NCBI GenBank assembly: GCA_905214675.1
Contig: CAJMMS010000045.1
Coordinates: 1-13,701 of the forward strand
Direction of reading: 5' to 3'
DNA: 13,701 nucleotides
Source of the DNA: an uncultured bacterium
GTDB lineage: Bacteria; Bacillota; Clostridia; Lachnospirales; Lachnospiraceae
The translations under genes and the position numbers were made by a program. Below the pieces are notes generated by a model that saw nothing but the letters and a program-made list of their open reading frames with translations, was not told where the DNA came from and did not search any database. Within the stretch, counting starts at the first letter, position 1, and the number at the start of each line of letters is the position of its first letter. Below are positions 1 to 8,200 of this stretch, piece by piece.

Positions 1-28
1 GGGTGTTTTTAATACTATTTTTTCTCAT
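1..28 (-). CDS. rbfA: Ribosome-binding factor A, first 9 codons (partial)
   Basis: Only the start of the gene is present; it runs off the left edge. The ATG is complementary to positions 26-28 and reads MRKNSIKNT, a start I recognise from clostridial RbfA proteins. RbfA binds helix 1 of 16S rRNA and helps late 30S maturation, notably at low temperature. It begins about 19 bp after the infB stop, with a weak purine-rich site (AGGAAAGCAGG) overlapping and following that stop, so it belongs to the same operon. The order infB-rbfA is the standard one in Firmicutes. The call rests on nine residues plus context. Confidence 0.72.
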
Positions 29-47
29 ACTGGCAAAACCTGCTTTC

Positions 48-2795
48 CTATCTTGGTACTTCTACCATAATATATGCTTCTACCTGGTCAAACTCATGTA
101 TGTCATTGAATTTTTCAAATACAAGACCACATTCGTATCCGGCTCTTACTTCTTTTACATCATCTTTGAAACGTTTCAGGGAAGCCAGTGCACCTTCAAA
201 GATCTGCTCACCTTCACGTGTAATACGTACCGAGCATCCTCTCTGGAAGGTACCATCCAGCACATAGGAACCTGCAATGGTTCCAACACCGGAAGCCTTG
301 AACAACTGACGTACTTCTGCGTGTCCGATCACTTTTTCTTCAAATACCGGATCCAGAAGTCCCTTCATAGCTGCTTCTACATCAGCAATGGCATCATAGA
401 TAACACGATACAGTCTTACATCGACACCTTCACGTTCTGCGGTTGCTTTTGCCGTTGCATCCGGACGTACATTAAATCCGATAATGATCGCATTGGAAGC
501 GCTTGCCAGGCTGACATCGGATTCGTTGATCGCACCGACACCGCCATGGATGATCTTAACAACCACTTCTTCGTTGGAAAGTTTCACAAGACTTTGTTTT
601 ACAGCTTCTACGGATCCCTGTACATCTGCTTTTACAATGATGTTCAGTTCTTTCAGATCACCTGCCTGGATCTGTGAGAACAGATCATCCAGGGACATTC
701 TGGACTTGGTCTCTTCCAGAAGCCGCTCTCTGCCTTCACTTACAAAGGTTTCTGCAAAGTTTCTTGCTTCTTTATCGTTTTCGCATGCAACAAAAATCTC
801 TCCTGCGTTTGGTACATCGGAAAGGCCAAGGATCTCTACCGGAGTAGACGGTCCTGCTTCTTTTACCCTTCTTCCTTTATCATCCATCATCGCACGGACT
901 TTACCATAGCTGGAACCACACGCTACCGGATCGCCGACATGCAGGGTACCTTTCTGAACCAGAACGGTCGCAACCGGACCTTTTCCTTTATCCAGTTCAG
1001 CCTCAATAATCAGACCTCTTGCCGCACGGTTCGGGTTTGCTTTCAGTTCGGAAACTTCTGCCGTCAAAAGGATCATCTCCAGCAGGGTATCGATTCCTTC
1101 GTGTGTATGAGCAGATACCGGAACAAAGATCGTACTTCCGCCCCAGTCTTCCGGAATCAGTTCGTACTCGGAAAGTTCCTGTTTTACACGGTCAATGTTT
1201 GCACTTGGCTTATCGATCTTGTTGATCGCAACAATGATCTCGGTGCCGGCTGCTTTTGCATGGTTGATTGCTTCTACCGTCTGCGGCATTACTCCATCGT
1301 CTGCAGCAACTACCAGGATTGCGATATCCGTTGCATTTGCTCCTCGCATACGCATCGCCGTAAATGCCTCATGTCCCGGTGTATCCAAAAATGTGATCTT
1401 CTGTCCGTCGATATCAACGACATATGCACCGATGTGCTGGGTGATACCTCCTGCCTCTTTTGCGATCACGTGCGTGTTACGGATCGCATCCAGCAGAGAA
1501 GTTTTACCATGGTCAACGTGTCCCATAACGCAGACAACCGGCGGTCTGGAAACCATAGTGCTCTCATCTTCCTCGTCCTCATGAAGAAGTTCTTCGATCA
1601 CATCCACTTTTTCTTCTTTTTCTGCGATGCAGTTGAACTCCAGTGCGATCTCTTCTGCTTTTTCGAAATCAATCTCCTGGTTTACCGTTACCATAACACC
1701 TTCCAGGAAGAGCTTTTTAATGATCGCAGATGCCTGGATCTTCATAGCGTCTGCCAGTTCCTTGATCGTCATGGTTTCTGGCAGTGTGATCGTTCTGATC
1801 TCGTCTTCCTTCTTCTCCTGTACCGGCGGTGTCGGCTGTTTTACCTGCTGTTTATTATTCTTTCCACCACGGCCGTTATTATTCTTGGAGTTGTTTTTAC
1901 CTCCCTGACCTAAACGGTTGCTCTTGCTCTCAAATTTATCGACTTTATCCTGGCGGTCATTTCTGCCACGGTCATTTCTGTTTCTGGATTCCTTTGTGAT
2001 CGGTTTTTCCATAACTACGGAGCCACCGCCCATGCGGTTACCCTGGCTTCTTCCACCTGCAGGTCTCTGGCCATCATTTCTGCGTCCCTGTCCCTGGTTT
2101 CTGGAATCACCGTCACGGAAACGTCCGCCACCGTTCTGACCGTCTCTTCTTACTCCATCACGGTTCTGACCACTGCGGTTCTGGCCGTCATTTCTGCGTC
2201 CCTGTCCCTGGTTTCTGGAATCGCCGTCACGGAAACGTCCGCCGCCGTTCTGACCGTCTCTTCTTACTCCATCACGGTTCTGACCACCGCGGTTCTGGCC
2301 GTCGTTTCTGCGTCCCTGTCCCTGGTTTCTGGAATCGCCGTCACGGAAACGTCCGCCGCCGTTCTGACCATCTCTTCTTACTCCATCACGGTTCTGACCA
2401 CCGCGGTTCTGGCCGTCACGATTCTGCGCCGGTGCTCCGTCCTGACGGTTCGCTCCGTCATTTCTGCGTCCCTGTCCCTGATTTCTGGAATCGCCATCGG
2501 CTCTGTTCTGGGATCTTCCGCCGCGTCCGATACCGGTACGACTGTTCTGCGGATGAAATACCTGTGTGATATTTTTCTTCTTTGCAGGTGCTTTCTTTTC
2601 CTCTGCTGCTTCTGTCTTTCCTTCCGGCTTCGTTTCTTTCTTTCCGAATTTATCTTCTACCATAGCCACCTGTTCCTCTTCTAATGAATTCATAGGGCTT
2701 TTGACATTTACGCCCTTTTCTGTCAAATAGTTTAAAATTTCTTTATTTTCTCTGCCAAGTTTCTTGGCCAATTCATGTATCCTGATTCTCGCCAT
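48..2795 (-). CDS. infB: Translation initiation factor IF-2 with repeat-rich linker
   Basis: A GTPase that places fMet-tRNA on the 30S subunit and promotes 50S joining. I place the start at 2795 (MARIRIHELAKKLG, 915 aa), the conserved IF2 N-terminus. GGAGG lies 8 bp upstream (2804-2808); the frame stays open further upstream, but that part is ylxQ out of frame. Domains: first IF2_N about 1-52; disordered Lys/Arg/Gly/Asn-rich linker about 53-330; second IF2_N about 332-386; G domain about 418-587; then domain II, IF-2 domain III and the fMet-tRNA-binding C-terminal domain ending EVPR. G-motifs seen: GHVDHGKT (425-432), DTPGHE, NKID and an SA-type G5. The linker holds three nearly identical 38-residue repeats (about residues 126-243) rich in GQNR, GRFRDG and GQGRRND. 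It overlaps the end of ylxQ by 23 bp, so translation is probably coupled. Confidence 0.97.
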   Translation of the reverse strand: MARIRIHELAKKLGRENKEILNYLTEKGVNVKSPMNSLEEEQVAMVEDKFGKKETKPEGKTEAAEEKKAPAKKKNITQVFHPQNSRTGIGRGGRSQNRADGDSRNQGQGRRNDGANRQDGAPAQNRDGQNRGGQNRDGVRRDGQNGGGRFRDGDSRNQGQGRRNDGQNRGGQNRDGVRRDGQNGGGRFRDGDSRNQGQGRRNDGQNRSGQNRDGVRRDGQNGGGRFRDGDSRNQGQGRRNDGQRPAGGRSQGNRMGGGSVVMEKPITKESRNRNDRGRNDRQDKVDKFESKSNRLGQGGKNNSKNNNGRGGKNNKQQVKQPTPPVQEKKEDEIRTITLPETMTIKELADAMKIQASAIIKKLFLEGVMVTVNQEIDFEKAEEIALEFNCIAEKEEKVDVIEELLHEDEEDESTMVSRPPVVCVMGHVDHGKTSLLDAIRNTHVIAKEAGGITQHIGAYVVDIDGQKITFLDTPGHEAFTAMRMRGANATDIAILVVAADDGVMPQTVEAINHAKAAGTEIIVAINKIDKPSANIDRVKQELSEYELIPEDWGGSTIFVPVSAHTHEGIDTLLEMILLTAEVSELKANPNRAARGLIIEAELDKGKGPVATVLVQKGTLHVGDPVACGSSYGKVRAMMDDKGRRVKEAGPSTPVEILGLSDVPNAGEIFVACENDKEARNFAETFVSEGRERLLEETKSRMSLDDLFSQIQAGDLKELNIIVKADVQGSVEAVKQSLVKLSNEEVVVKIIHGGVGAINESDVSLASASNAIIIGFNVRPDATAKATAEREGVDVRLYRVIYDAIADVEAAMKGLLDPVFEEKVIGHAEVRQLFKASGVGTIAGSYVLDGTFQRGCSVRITREGEQIFEGALASLKRFKDDVKEVRAGYECGLVFEKFNDIHEFDQVEAYIMVEVPR
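2066..2419. repeat. 114-bp tandem repeat (about 3.1 copies) inside infB
   Basis: The word tgcgtccctg recurs at 2081, 2195 and 2309, exactly 114 bp apart, and whole units match around it. Units beginning at 2081 and 2195 differ at only about four positions, nearly all synonymous; the third differs at about one more before it diverges near its end. A degenerate fourth copy of part of the unit starts near 2460 (same word at 2465). The unit is a multiple of three, so copy number can change without breaking the frame. It encodes 38 residues of Arg/Gly/Asn/Gln/Asp-rich disordered linker in IF2. The low divergence points to recent duplication or homogenisation. Confidence 0.93.
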
Positions 2796-3120
2796 CGCGT
2801 CTACCTCCGTTATCTTCCTGCGGCAACTGTTTTCGAACGGCACCGGCAAGTCCAGCATCTGTAATTGCCAAAGACGCACGAAATTCCTTGCCCATTGCTG
2901 CACCTAATTCAGCTTTTGTTCCATAGAAATACAACGGCACTTTATAGTATTCACACATATTCTGAAATTTCTTTTTCGTGTTATCAGAAGATTCGCATGA
3001 TACAATGACAAGGGATGCACAACCAGTCTTTACAGCCTTTTCCGTAGAAAATTCTCCGCTGGCTGTTTTGCCTGCTTTCTGTGCAAGACCTATCATAGAC
3101 AACACTCTATTCTGACCCAA
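2773..3120 (-). CDS. ylxQ: L7Ae-family RNA-binding protein YlxQ
   Basis: A small L7Ae/L30e/Gadd45-fold protein, a family that binds kink-turn RNA; the cellular RNA target of bacterial YlxQ is not firmly known. The body reads SMIGLAQKAGK, then SGE, and later KEFRASLAITD, matching YlxQ proteins beside infB in Firmicutes. The frame is open to a TTG at 3129, but that codon lies only 1 nt from the AAGGAG site. I prefer the TTG at 3120 (10 nt spacing), which also gives the same distance to the IGLA motif as in B. subtilis YlxQ; this gives 115 aa. The start is therefore non-ATG and not certain. The gene overlaps rnpM by 14 bp (23 bp with the longer start) and infB by 23 bp. Its last dozen or so residues are polar and charged, with part dictated by the overlap. 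Confidence 0.9.
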   Translation of the reverse strand: MGQNRVLSMIGLAQKAGKTASGEFSTEKAVKTGCASLVIVSCESSDNTKKKFQNMCEYYKVPLYFYGTKAELGAAMGKEFRASLAITDAGLAGAVRKQLPQEDNGGRRDGENQDT

Positions 3121-3385
3121 TCTTTTCAATCTCCTTTTTCAGGCTGTCATATATTTCCGGTGCAATACCGGTCTTTAAAGAACGCTCGATCCCGTGGTTT
3201 TTCACCGCTTTTTCCAGACATTCTGAAGATCTGCAAATATATGCCCCTCTGCCGTTTTTCTTTCCTGTCGCATCCAGAAGAATCCCTTCGTTCTCTGTTT
3301 TCAGTACGCGGATCATCTCCCGTTTGCTTTTCATTTCCTGGCATCCTACGCATTTACGCATAGGGATTTTCTTTGTCTGACCCAT
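3107..3385 (-). CDS. rnpM: RNase P modulator RnpM (YlxR, DUF448)
   Basis: A 92-aa protein of the YlxR/DUF448 family. It carries the family signatures near the N-terminus (RKCVGCQ followed by a KxKREMIRV stretch) and GRGAYIC in the middle, including the conserved cysteines and basic surface. Family knowledge: the B. subtilis member binds the RNase P RNA and modulates its activity, and YlxR has also been linked to transcription control. The ATG at 3385 has an AGGAG site 6 nt upstream that lies in the last codons of nusA (stop at 3389-3391), so ribosomes finishing nusA are well placed to restart here. It overlaps ylxQ downstream. Confidence 0.94.
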   Translation of the reverse strand: MGQTKKIPMRKCVGCQEMKSKREMIRVLKTENEGILLDATGKKNGRGAYICRSSECLEKAVKNHGIERSLKTGIAPEIYDSLKKEIEKIGSE

Positions 3386-3388
3386 CTT

Positions 3389-4579
3389 TTACTCCTGCAT
3401 ATCATCCTCGGTCAAAATTGCTTCGTCTTCTTTTCCGGAAGTTTCTTCGTATGCTTCTTCATAATCGAAAGTATCGCTATCGTCCAGTTCTTCTGCCGGT
3501 TCTTCATAATCTTCCTGCATCAGATATTCTTCCAGTTCTCCGGACTCTCTTACCTGGGTCTCACTCTTGATATCGATTTTGAATCCGGTCAGTTTTGCTG
3601 CCAGTCTTGCATTCTGTCCTTCTTTTCCGATCGCCAGAGATAACTGGTAATCCGGAACGATGACTTTTGCTGTCTTTTCATCATCATCTGCAATAACAGA
3701 AATCACTTTTGCCGGGCTTAATGCATTCTCGATCAGGATTGCTGCATTCTCATCCCAGTTGATGATGTCAATCTTCTCACCACGCAGTTCCTCTACGATT
3801 GTATTGACACGCGCACCATTCATACCAACACATGCGCCAACCGGATCTACATCGGGATTGTTTGACCATACCGCCATCTTCGTTCTGCTTCCGGCTTCTC
3901 TTGCGATGCTTTTGATCTCTACTGTTCCGTCTTTTACCTCGGTAACTTCAGATTCAAACAGACGTTTTACCAGTTCCGGATGTGTACGGGATACCAGGAT
4001 CTTTGGTCCTTTTGGTGTATCCTTTACTTCCAGCACATACACTTTGATACGCTCAGTCGGACGGAATACTTCGCCTTTTACCATCTCGTTTTCACTGAGG
4101 ATGGCATCAACTTTTCCAAGGTTTACGCTGACATTTCTGCCAATATAACGCTGAACGATACCGGTAACGACATCCTTTTCTTTCTGATAGTACTCATCAT
4201 ACAGAACTTTTCTTTCCTCTTCACGGATTTTCTGAAGAATGACATTCTTTGCATTCATCGTAGCGATACGTCCAAATTCTTTGGATTTGATCTCTACATT
4301 TACCACATCACCCAGTTCATATTTGGAGTTTAACTGTTTGGCATTCTCCAGGCTGATCTCCATGATCGGATCTTCTACTTTTTCTACTACTGTCTTTTCT
4401 GCATGTACATTAAATTCACAGGTCACCGGATCTATAAATACTTTTACATTGTCCGCTTTTCCAAAATGATTCTTACAAGCCTGGAGCAGAGACTGCTCGA
4501 TTGCTTCCAGAAGGGTATCCTTGCTGATATTTTTCTCTTTTTCCAGTACATTTAATGCTTCCAACAACTCGCTATTCAT
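3389..4579 (-). CDS. nusA: Transcription termination/antitermination factor NusA
   Basis: Binds RNA polymerase near the RNA exit channel, promotes pausing and termination, and takes part in antitermination. The 396-aa protein has the Firmicute layout: N-terminal polymerase-binding domain (about 1-125), S1 domain (about 133-197), KH1 with GMNG at 252-255 and KH2 with GKEG at 318-321. There are no C-terminal acidic repeat domains of the E. coli kind. Instead the last 50 or so residues are a strongly acidic Glu/Asp tail (YEEPAEELDDSD and onward). The ATG at 4579 follows an AGGAGG site by about 10 nt. It lies 21 bp after rimP and 3 bp before rnpM, inside one operon. Confidence 0.97.
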   Translation of the reverse strand: MNSELLEALNVLEKEKNISKDTLLEAIEQSLLQACKNHFGKADNVKVFIDPVTCEFNVHAEKTVVEKVEDPIMEISLENAKQLNSKYELGDVVNVEIKSKEFGRIATMNAKNVILQKIREEERKVLYDEYYQKEKDVVTGIVQRYIGRNVSVNLGKVDAILSENEMVKGEVFRPTERIKVYVLEVKDTPKGPKILVSRTHPELVKRLFESEVTEVKDGTVEIKSIAREAGSRTKMAVWSNNPDVDPVGACVGMNGARVNTIVEELRGEKIDIINWDENAAILIENALSPAKVISVIADDDEKTAKVIVPDYQLSLAIGKEGQNARLAAKLTGFKIDIKSETQVRESGELEEYLMQEDYEEPAEELDDSDTFDYEEAYEETSGKEDEAILTEDDMQE

Positions 4580-4600
4580 TTTCTTTTATCCTCCTACACT

Positions 4601-5065
4601 TTAAAAATCGAACGCCAGCCTTACAAGAGCGGTCTCGGAACGCTGAAACGTCATTTCGTTGTCTTCCATCACAATCGTGAAACTGTCTTTATCAAATTCT
4701 TTTAATATACCTGTAAATTCTTTCTGTTTATCAATGGCGCGGAATGTACGGACCTCAATCTCTTTGCCGATGCTTCTCTGGAAATCTTTTTCCTTTTTCA
4801 GAGGACGGCCAAGTCCAGGTGAACTTACCTCCAGAATATAGGAATCTTCGATATAATCCTCTTCGTCCAGCTTGTCGCTTAAAGCTCTGCTGATCACCTC
4901 GCAGTCATCTACAGCGATCCCGCCAGGTTTATCAATGTATGCACGCAGATACCAGTTTCCCGCCTCTTTTACGTACTCTACATCGACCAGTTCAAACCCG
5001 TGTGCATCCACCAGCGGCTGCAGGAGTTCTTCTGTCTTTGCTTCATAAGTCTCTCTTCTCGTCAT
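4601..5065 (-). CDS. rimP: Ribosome maturation factor RimP
   Basis: Needed for 30S assembly; it binds the small subunit and helps S12 incorporation. The 154-aa product shows the family core: FELVDVEYVKE, a YIDKPGG turn, LEVSSPGLGRPL and a C-terminal SH3-like barrel. I chose the ATG at 5065 (MTRRETYEAKTEELL) because close clostridial RimPs begin there. An in-frame GTG at 5074 would add three residues and sits within 5 nt of GAGG; the purine stretch GGAAAGGG serves either start. First gene of the rimP-nusA-rnpM-ylxQ-infB-rbfA operon, preceded by a promoter at 5150-5178 and a hairpin leader. Confidence 0.95.
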   Translation of the reverse strand: MTRRETYEAKTEELLQPLVDAHGFELVDVEYVKEAGNWYLRAYIDKPGGIAVDDCEVISRALSDKLDEEDYIEDSYILEVSSPGLGRPLKKEKDFQRSIGKEIEVRTFRAIDKQKEFTGILKEFDKDSFTIVMEDNEMTFQRSETALVRLAFDF

Positions 5066-5081
5066 TCGCGTCACCCTTTCC

Positions 5082-5121
5082 TCTTGTACAACAAGAATGA
5101 GTGGACGAAACGCCCACTCAT
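5082..5121 (-). promoter_or_regulatory. Two adjacent hairpins in the rimP leader
   Basis: In the minus-strand RNA two stem-loops stand back to back. The first has perfect 8-bp arms ATGAGTGG/CCACTCAT (5097-5121) with a 9-nt loop that can close a further CG pair on each side. The second has perfect 6-bp arms TCTTGT/ACAAGA (5082-5096) with a 3-nt loop and ends directly against the GGAAAGG ribosome-binding region of rimP. With a predicted transcription start near 5143 these fill most of the leader. Neither is followed by a U-run, so they look like translation or RNA-stability elements rather than an attenuator. Function is inferred; I do not recognise a named RNA family. Confidence 0.5.
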
Positions 5122-5149
5122 ACTCTAGTAATTTCCTATCATCACCCCG

Positions 5150-5178
5150 ATTATAGCACTCTCTATGTAAAAAAGCAA
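5150..5178 (-). promoter_or_regulatory. Sigma-A promoter of the rimP-infB operon
   Basis: Reading the minus strand: -35 TTGCTT (5173-5178), a 17-nt spacer, and a perfect -10 TATAAT (5150-5155) preceded by TGC, that is an extended -10 (TGnTATAAT). The weak -35 is offset by the extended -10. Start expected near 5143, giving a leader of about 75-80 nt before the rimP ATG. It is the only promoter-like site seen ahead of the translation operon. Confidence 0.8.
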
Positions 5179-5206
5179 GGCTTTGATGAAAATTTTTGAT
5201 TATTTA

Positions 5207-5248
5207 ATTGAATGACGCCGGGGACTTTTGACCCCAACATCATTGAAT
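5207..5248. repeat. 42-nt imperfect palindrome, possible interspersed repeat
   Basis: Two 17-nt arms flank an 8-nt centre. In minus-strand RNA, ATTCAATGATGTTGGGG pairs with CCCCGGCGTCATTCAAT: 16 of 17 positions pair (three G-U), with one C-C mismatch; inside the centre one more C-G pair is possible, leaving an AAAA loop. The GC-rich core with AT-rich outer arms and the lack of a U-tract after it argue against a plain terminator. It sits between the sialidase stop and the rimP promoter. It may be a REP/MITE-like element or a 3' stabilising hairpin; only one copy is in this window. Confidence 0.55.
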
Positions 5249-5249
5249 G

Positions 5250-5288
5250 CGAATTTATAAAAATTCGAAAGGAGTACTAAAAAGTACT
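5250..5288 (-). other. Two small perfect hairpins just after the sialidase stop
   Basis: On the minus strand the sialidase TAA runs directly into AGTACT-TTTT-AGTACT (5273-5288), then after a short gap CGAATTT-TTAT-AAATTCG (5250-5267). Both stems are perfect (6 and 7 bp) but AT-rich and not followed by a clear U-run. Together with the larger palindrome at 5207-5248 they form a stack of three hairpins at the transcript end. This may be an untypical terminator or a 3' end that blocks exonucleases; no textbook intrinsic terminator is present. Confidence 0.4.
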
Positions 5289-8200
5289 TATTTTTTGATC
5301 TTAACTCTTTTTGCTTTACTCATTGCGCTGACTGTCTTACCTTTTACGGTTGCAATCTTGTAGTAGTAAGTCTTACCAGCTTTCAGTTTCTTGTTTACAA
5401 GAGATGCTGCACCCTTTCTGGAGGTTGCCACTTTCTTATAACCGCTGTTCTTCTTGGTAGAACGGTAAACCACTACTTTTGTGCCTTTGGCTTTCTTCCA
5501 GGTCAGTTTTGCATTTCTTGATCCGGCAGTTGCCTTCTTGATCTTCGGAGCTTTTGCAAGTTTCACCGCTACAGCTGCACCTGCTTTGCTGACCGTCTTG
5601 CCATCTGCGGATACTGCTACTGCATAGTAGGATGCACCTCTGACTGCTTTCTTATCTGTTACGGCAGTCTTTCCTGCTGCTGTTGTACCAACTTTGGATG
5701 CTTTGCCTTTTACCACACGGTATACATCATAAGATGCTGCATCTTTGACCGGCTCAACCGTTACGGTTACGGTTACACCGCCTTTTGCTGCTTTCGCTTT
5801 TACTGCTTTTACAGCCGGAGCATCCAGCTTCACTTCTTCTGCCGGTTTCGGTGTCTCAGCCTTTAATACCAGCTTGCCTTTTGCATCTGCGATCGCCTGT
5901 TTCGCATCTGCAATCGCCTGTTTGGAAGCACTTCCGCTGCTGATCAGTTTGTTTGCTGCATCTACCGCATCTTTCAGTTTCTGATAGCTTTCTGCTGTAT
6001 ACTTATCTTTATCTTTGATCTGATCTGCCACGCTGTCTACCGCATTTTTCAGGCCATCCTTTTCTGCTGCACTTGCTTTGTTGCTGGTAACAGTCAGGGT
6101 TACGTCTTTTGTCTTAACGATGGATTCTTCACCTTCGCGTGACAGGGTGGCGGTTATGGTAATCACTGCTGTACCAGCTTCTTTTACAGTTACCGTTCCG
6201 TCTTCAGTTACTACTGCACCGGTATTTTCTGCGGATTTCACTGCATAAGTATATACAACTGTTCCGTTATGTCCGTCTACTCTGCAAGGTGTAACCGTTG
6301 CTGTCGGATGAAGTTTTACACTCTGGCTGTCAGCTACGTCAAGTGCAACCGTCTGGTCCTGTACACCTGTGATCTCACCCAGGGCACAGTCGCAGGTAAT
6401 CTCTTCTGTTTTTCCGCTTCTTCGAACCAGATTTGCTTCTGCTTTTGCAAGAGAAGTGTATGCTTTCAGGATTTCTGCTTTTGTACTGCTATCATTGACT
6501 GCTTTTGCTGTTTCCAGAGCTTCTGCATAAGCTACCCAGGAAGAAAGCGTATAATTTTCCTGAACTTTTTCTGCGCCTTCCTGAATTTTTCCTGTCAGAT
6601 TTGTTTTTGCCAAAGTTCCGGCAGCTTCTACTGCAGCATTTACTTTATCTGCTGCTGTTTTGATTTCATCTGCTGTTGCATTCGGTTTACCGGCTGCTGC
6701 TTTTGCCTCTTTGACTGCATCTGCAAGCGCAGTAAACTCTGTATTCTCCGCATATGCATCATATTCTGCCAGAACTGCAAAAACATTCGTCTTATCTACC
6801 GCTGCTGTCAGATCATTTGTTCCTGTCACACGGATTTCTGCTGCTGTTGCCCACTCGTCCTTGGTATCAATAGCACGTAATTTTACATGAGTTGCCTTTA
6901 CTGCTCCGCCAAAATATGCCGTCTTAACATCCGCATTTTTCTCCCAGTTTCCTGTTGCCACCGGAGTAAAGTTTGTTCCATCCGTACTTACTTCAATCTG
7001 ATATTCTGTTATCGTTCCATTCAGGCCGCCTGTTCTTGGTGTATATTTCAGACTGTCAATCAGATACGTTCCGCCCAGATTGATGGTGATCCAGTGTTTT
7101 GGTCTTCCGCCATTGCTTGCATTATCTTCATTATATTTTGAATGCCAGTGTGTATTCAGATTATTATCCAGCACATTGGATGCCGGTCCTTCATTTCCAC
7201 TTTCTGCATACTGACTTCCTGCTGTTGCTGTCATGCCTGTTACCGGCAATTCTGCAAAGGTGGTTTCTGACGCAGACGCAATGCTTCCAACCGTGACATC
7301 TTTTGTGGTAATCGGTTTACTGCTCAAAGATACATTGTAGACCGTTTCTGCCACACCGTTGTCTTTTGTATTTACCTCGCCGGTAACGACCACTTTACCA
7401 GTGTCTTCTGCTGTTACCTCATATACAAAACGAAGCGTATTTTCCGTTGTATTTCCTTCCAGCTGCGCTTCCCTTACCTTATCTCCCACGCGGACATTCA
7501 AAGTTACATTTCCTGCTGCAAATACATTCTGTGAGAAGGTTACATCTGCTGTAATCGTCGTACCTTCCTTCAGTTCTGTAACTGTTTTTCCGGATGCATC
7601 GGTAAGTGTTGCTGCGATCTTGGTCGGAGTCGGTGTATTTTCATAAACATTGGTGTCCATGATATACTGCGGACTGAAAGAAGTAAACGCAGCACCGATT
7701 GCCGCATACGCTTCCTGTTCATAAATCAGTCCAATATTTCCATCCTGCATAACTGTCAGCGAAGAATAAACATATTTATTCTCCTCGATCAGTTTCGAAT
7801 ATGCCCATGTCAGTGTGTCATCTGCATTTACAAATGCAATCCGGACTTTACCGCCCTTTCTTCCGCCGCCTGCCGGATTTGAGAAGATGATCGCTTCTTT
7901 CTGCTTGTTATCTGCCGGATCTGTCAGTGTTCCATAATGTACGGCTGACATCTGACAATACGGATCTATAATGCCGCTGTGTTTCGTCGTTTCACTCCAG
8001 GTCAGTCCATTGTCTGTACTGACTGCCGTTGTGACAACTCCATTGTAGCTTCTCATGAACTGCATCAGATGCCCGTTATCCAAAGTGATAATACAGCTTT
8101 CTGTCAGCTCACTTGTTGCATTCTGCATATCACCGCCATTGTTCGGTGATCCGCCGCGGTTCCACGTCTTTCCTCCATCCGTAGTATATACATTGAAAGA

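Noticed and set aside
939..1913. 324-codon plus-strand frame opposite infB
   Set aside because: Antisense shadow of a conserved gene, rich in Cys, Phe and His with no domain signature.
1990..2040. Internal start in infB for a short IF2 form
   Set aside because: Met codons occur in the linker (GNRM and SVVM) but the upstream GGTGG is weak and spaced about 10 nt; not enough to call an isoform.
2066..2500. Regular repeats resembling a CRISPR array
   Set aside because: The units are contiguous 114-bp coding repeats in frame with IF2; there are no unique spacers or cas genes.
2796..2903. N-terminal extension of infB to 951 residues
   Set aside because: The added residues are ylxQ read in another frame; the conserved IF2 start and GGAGG support 2795.
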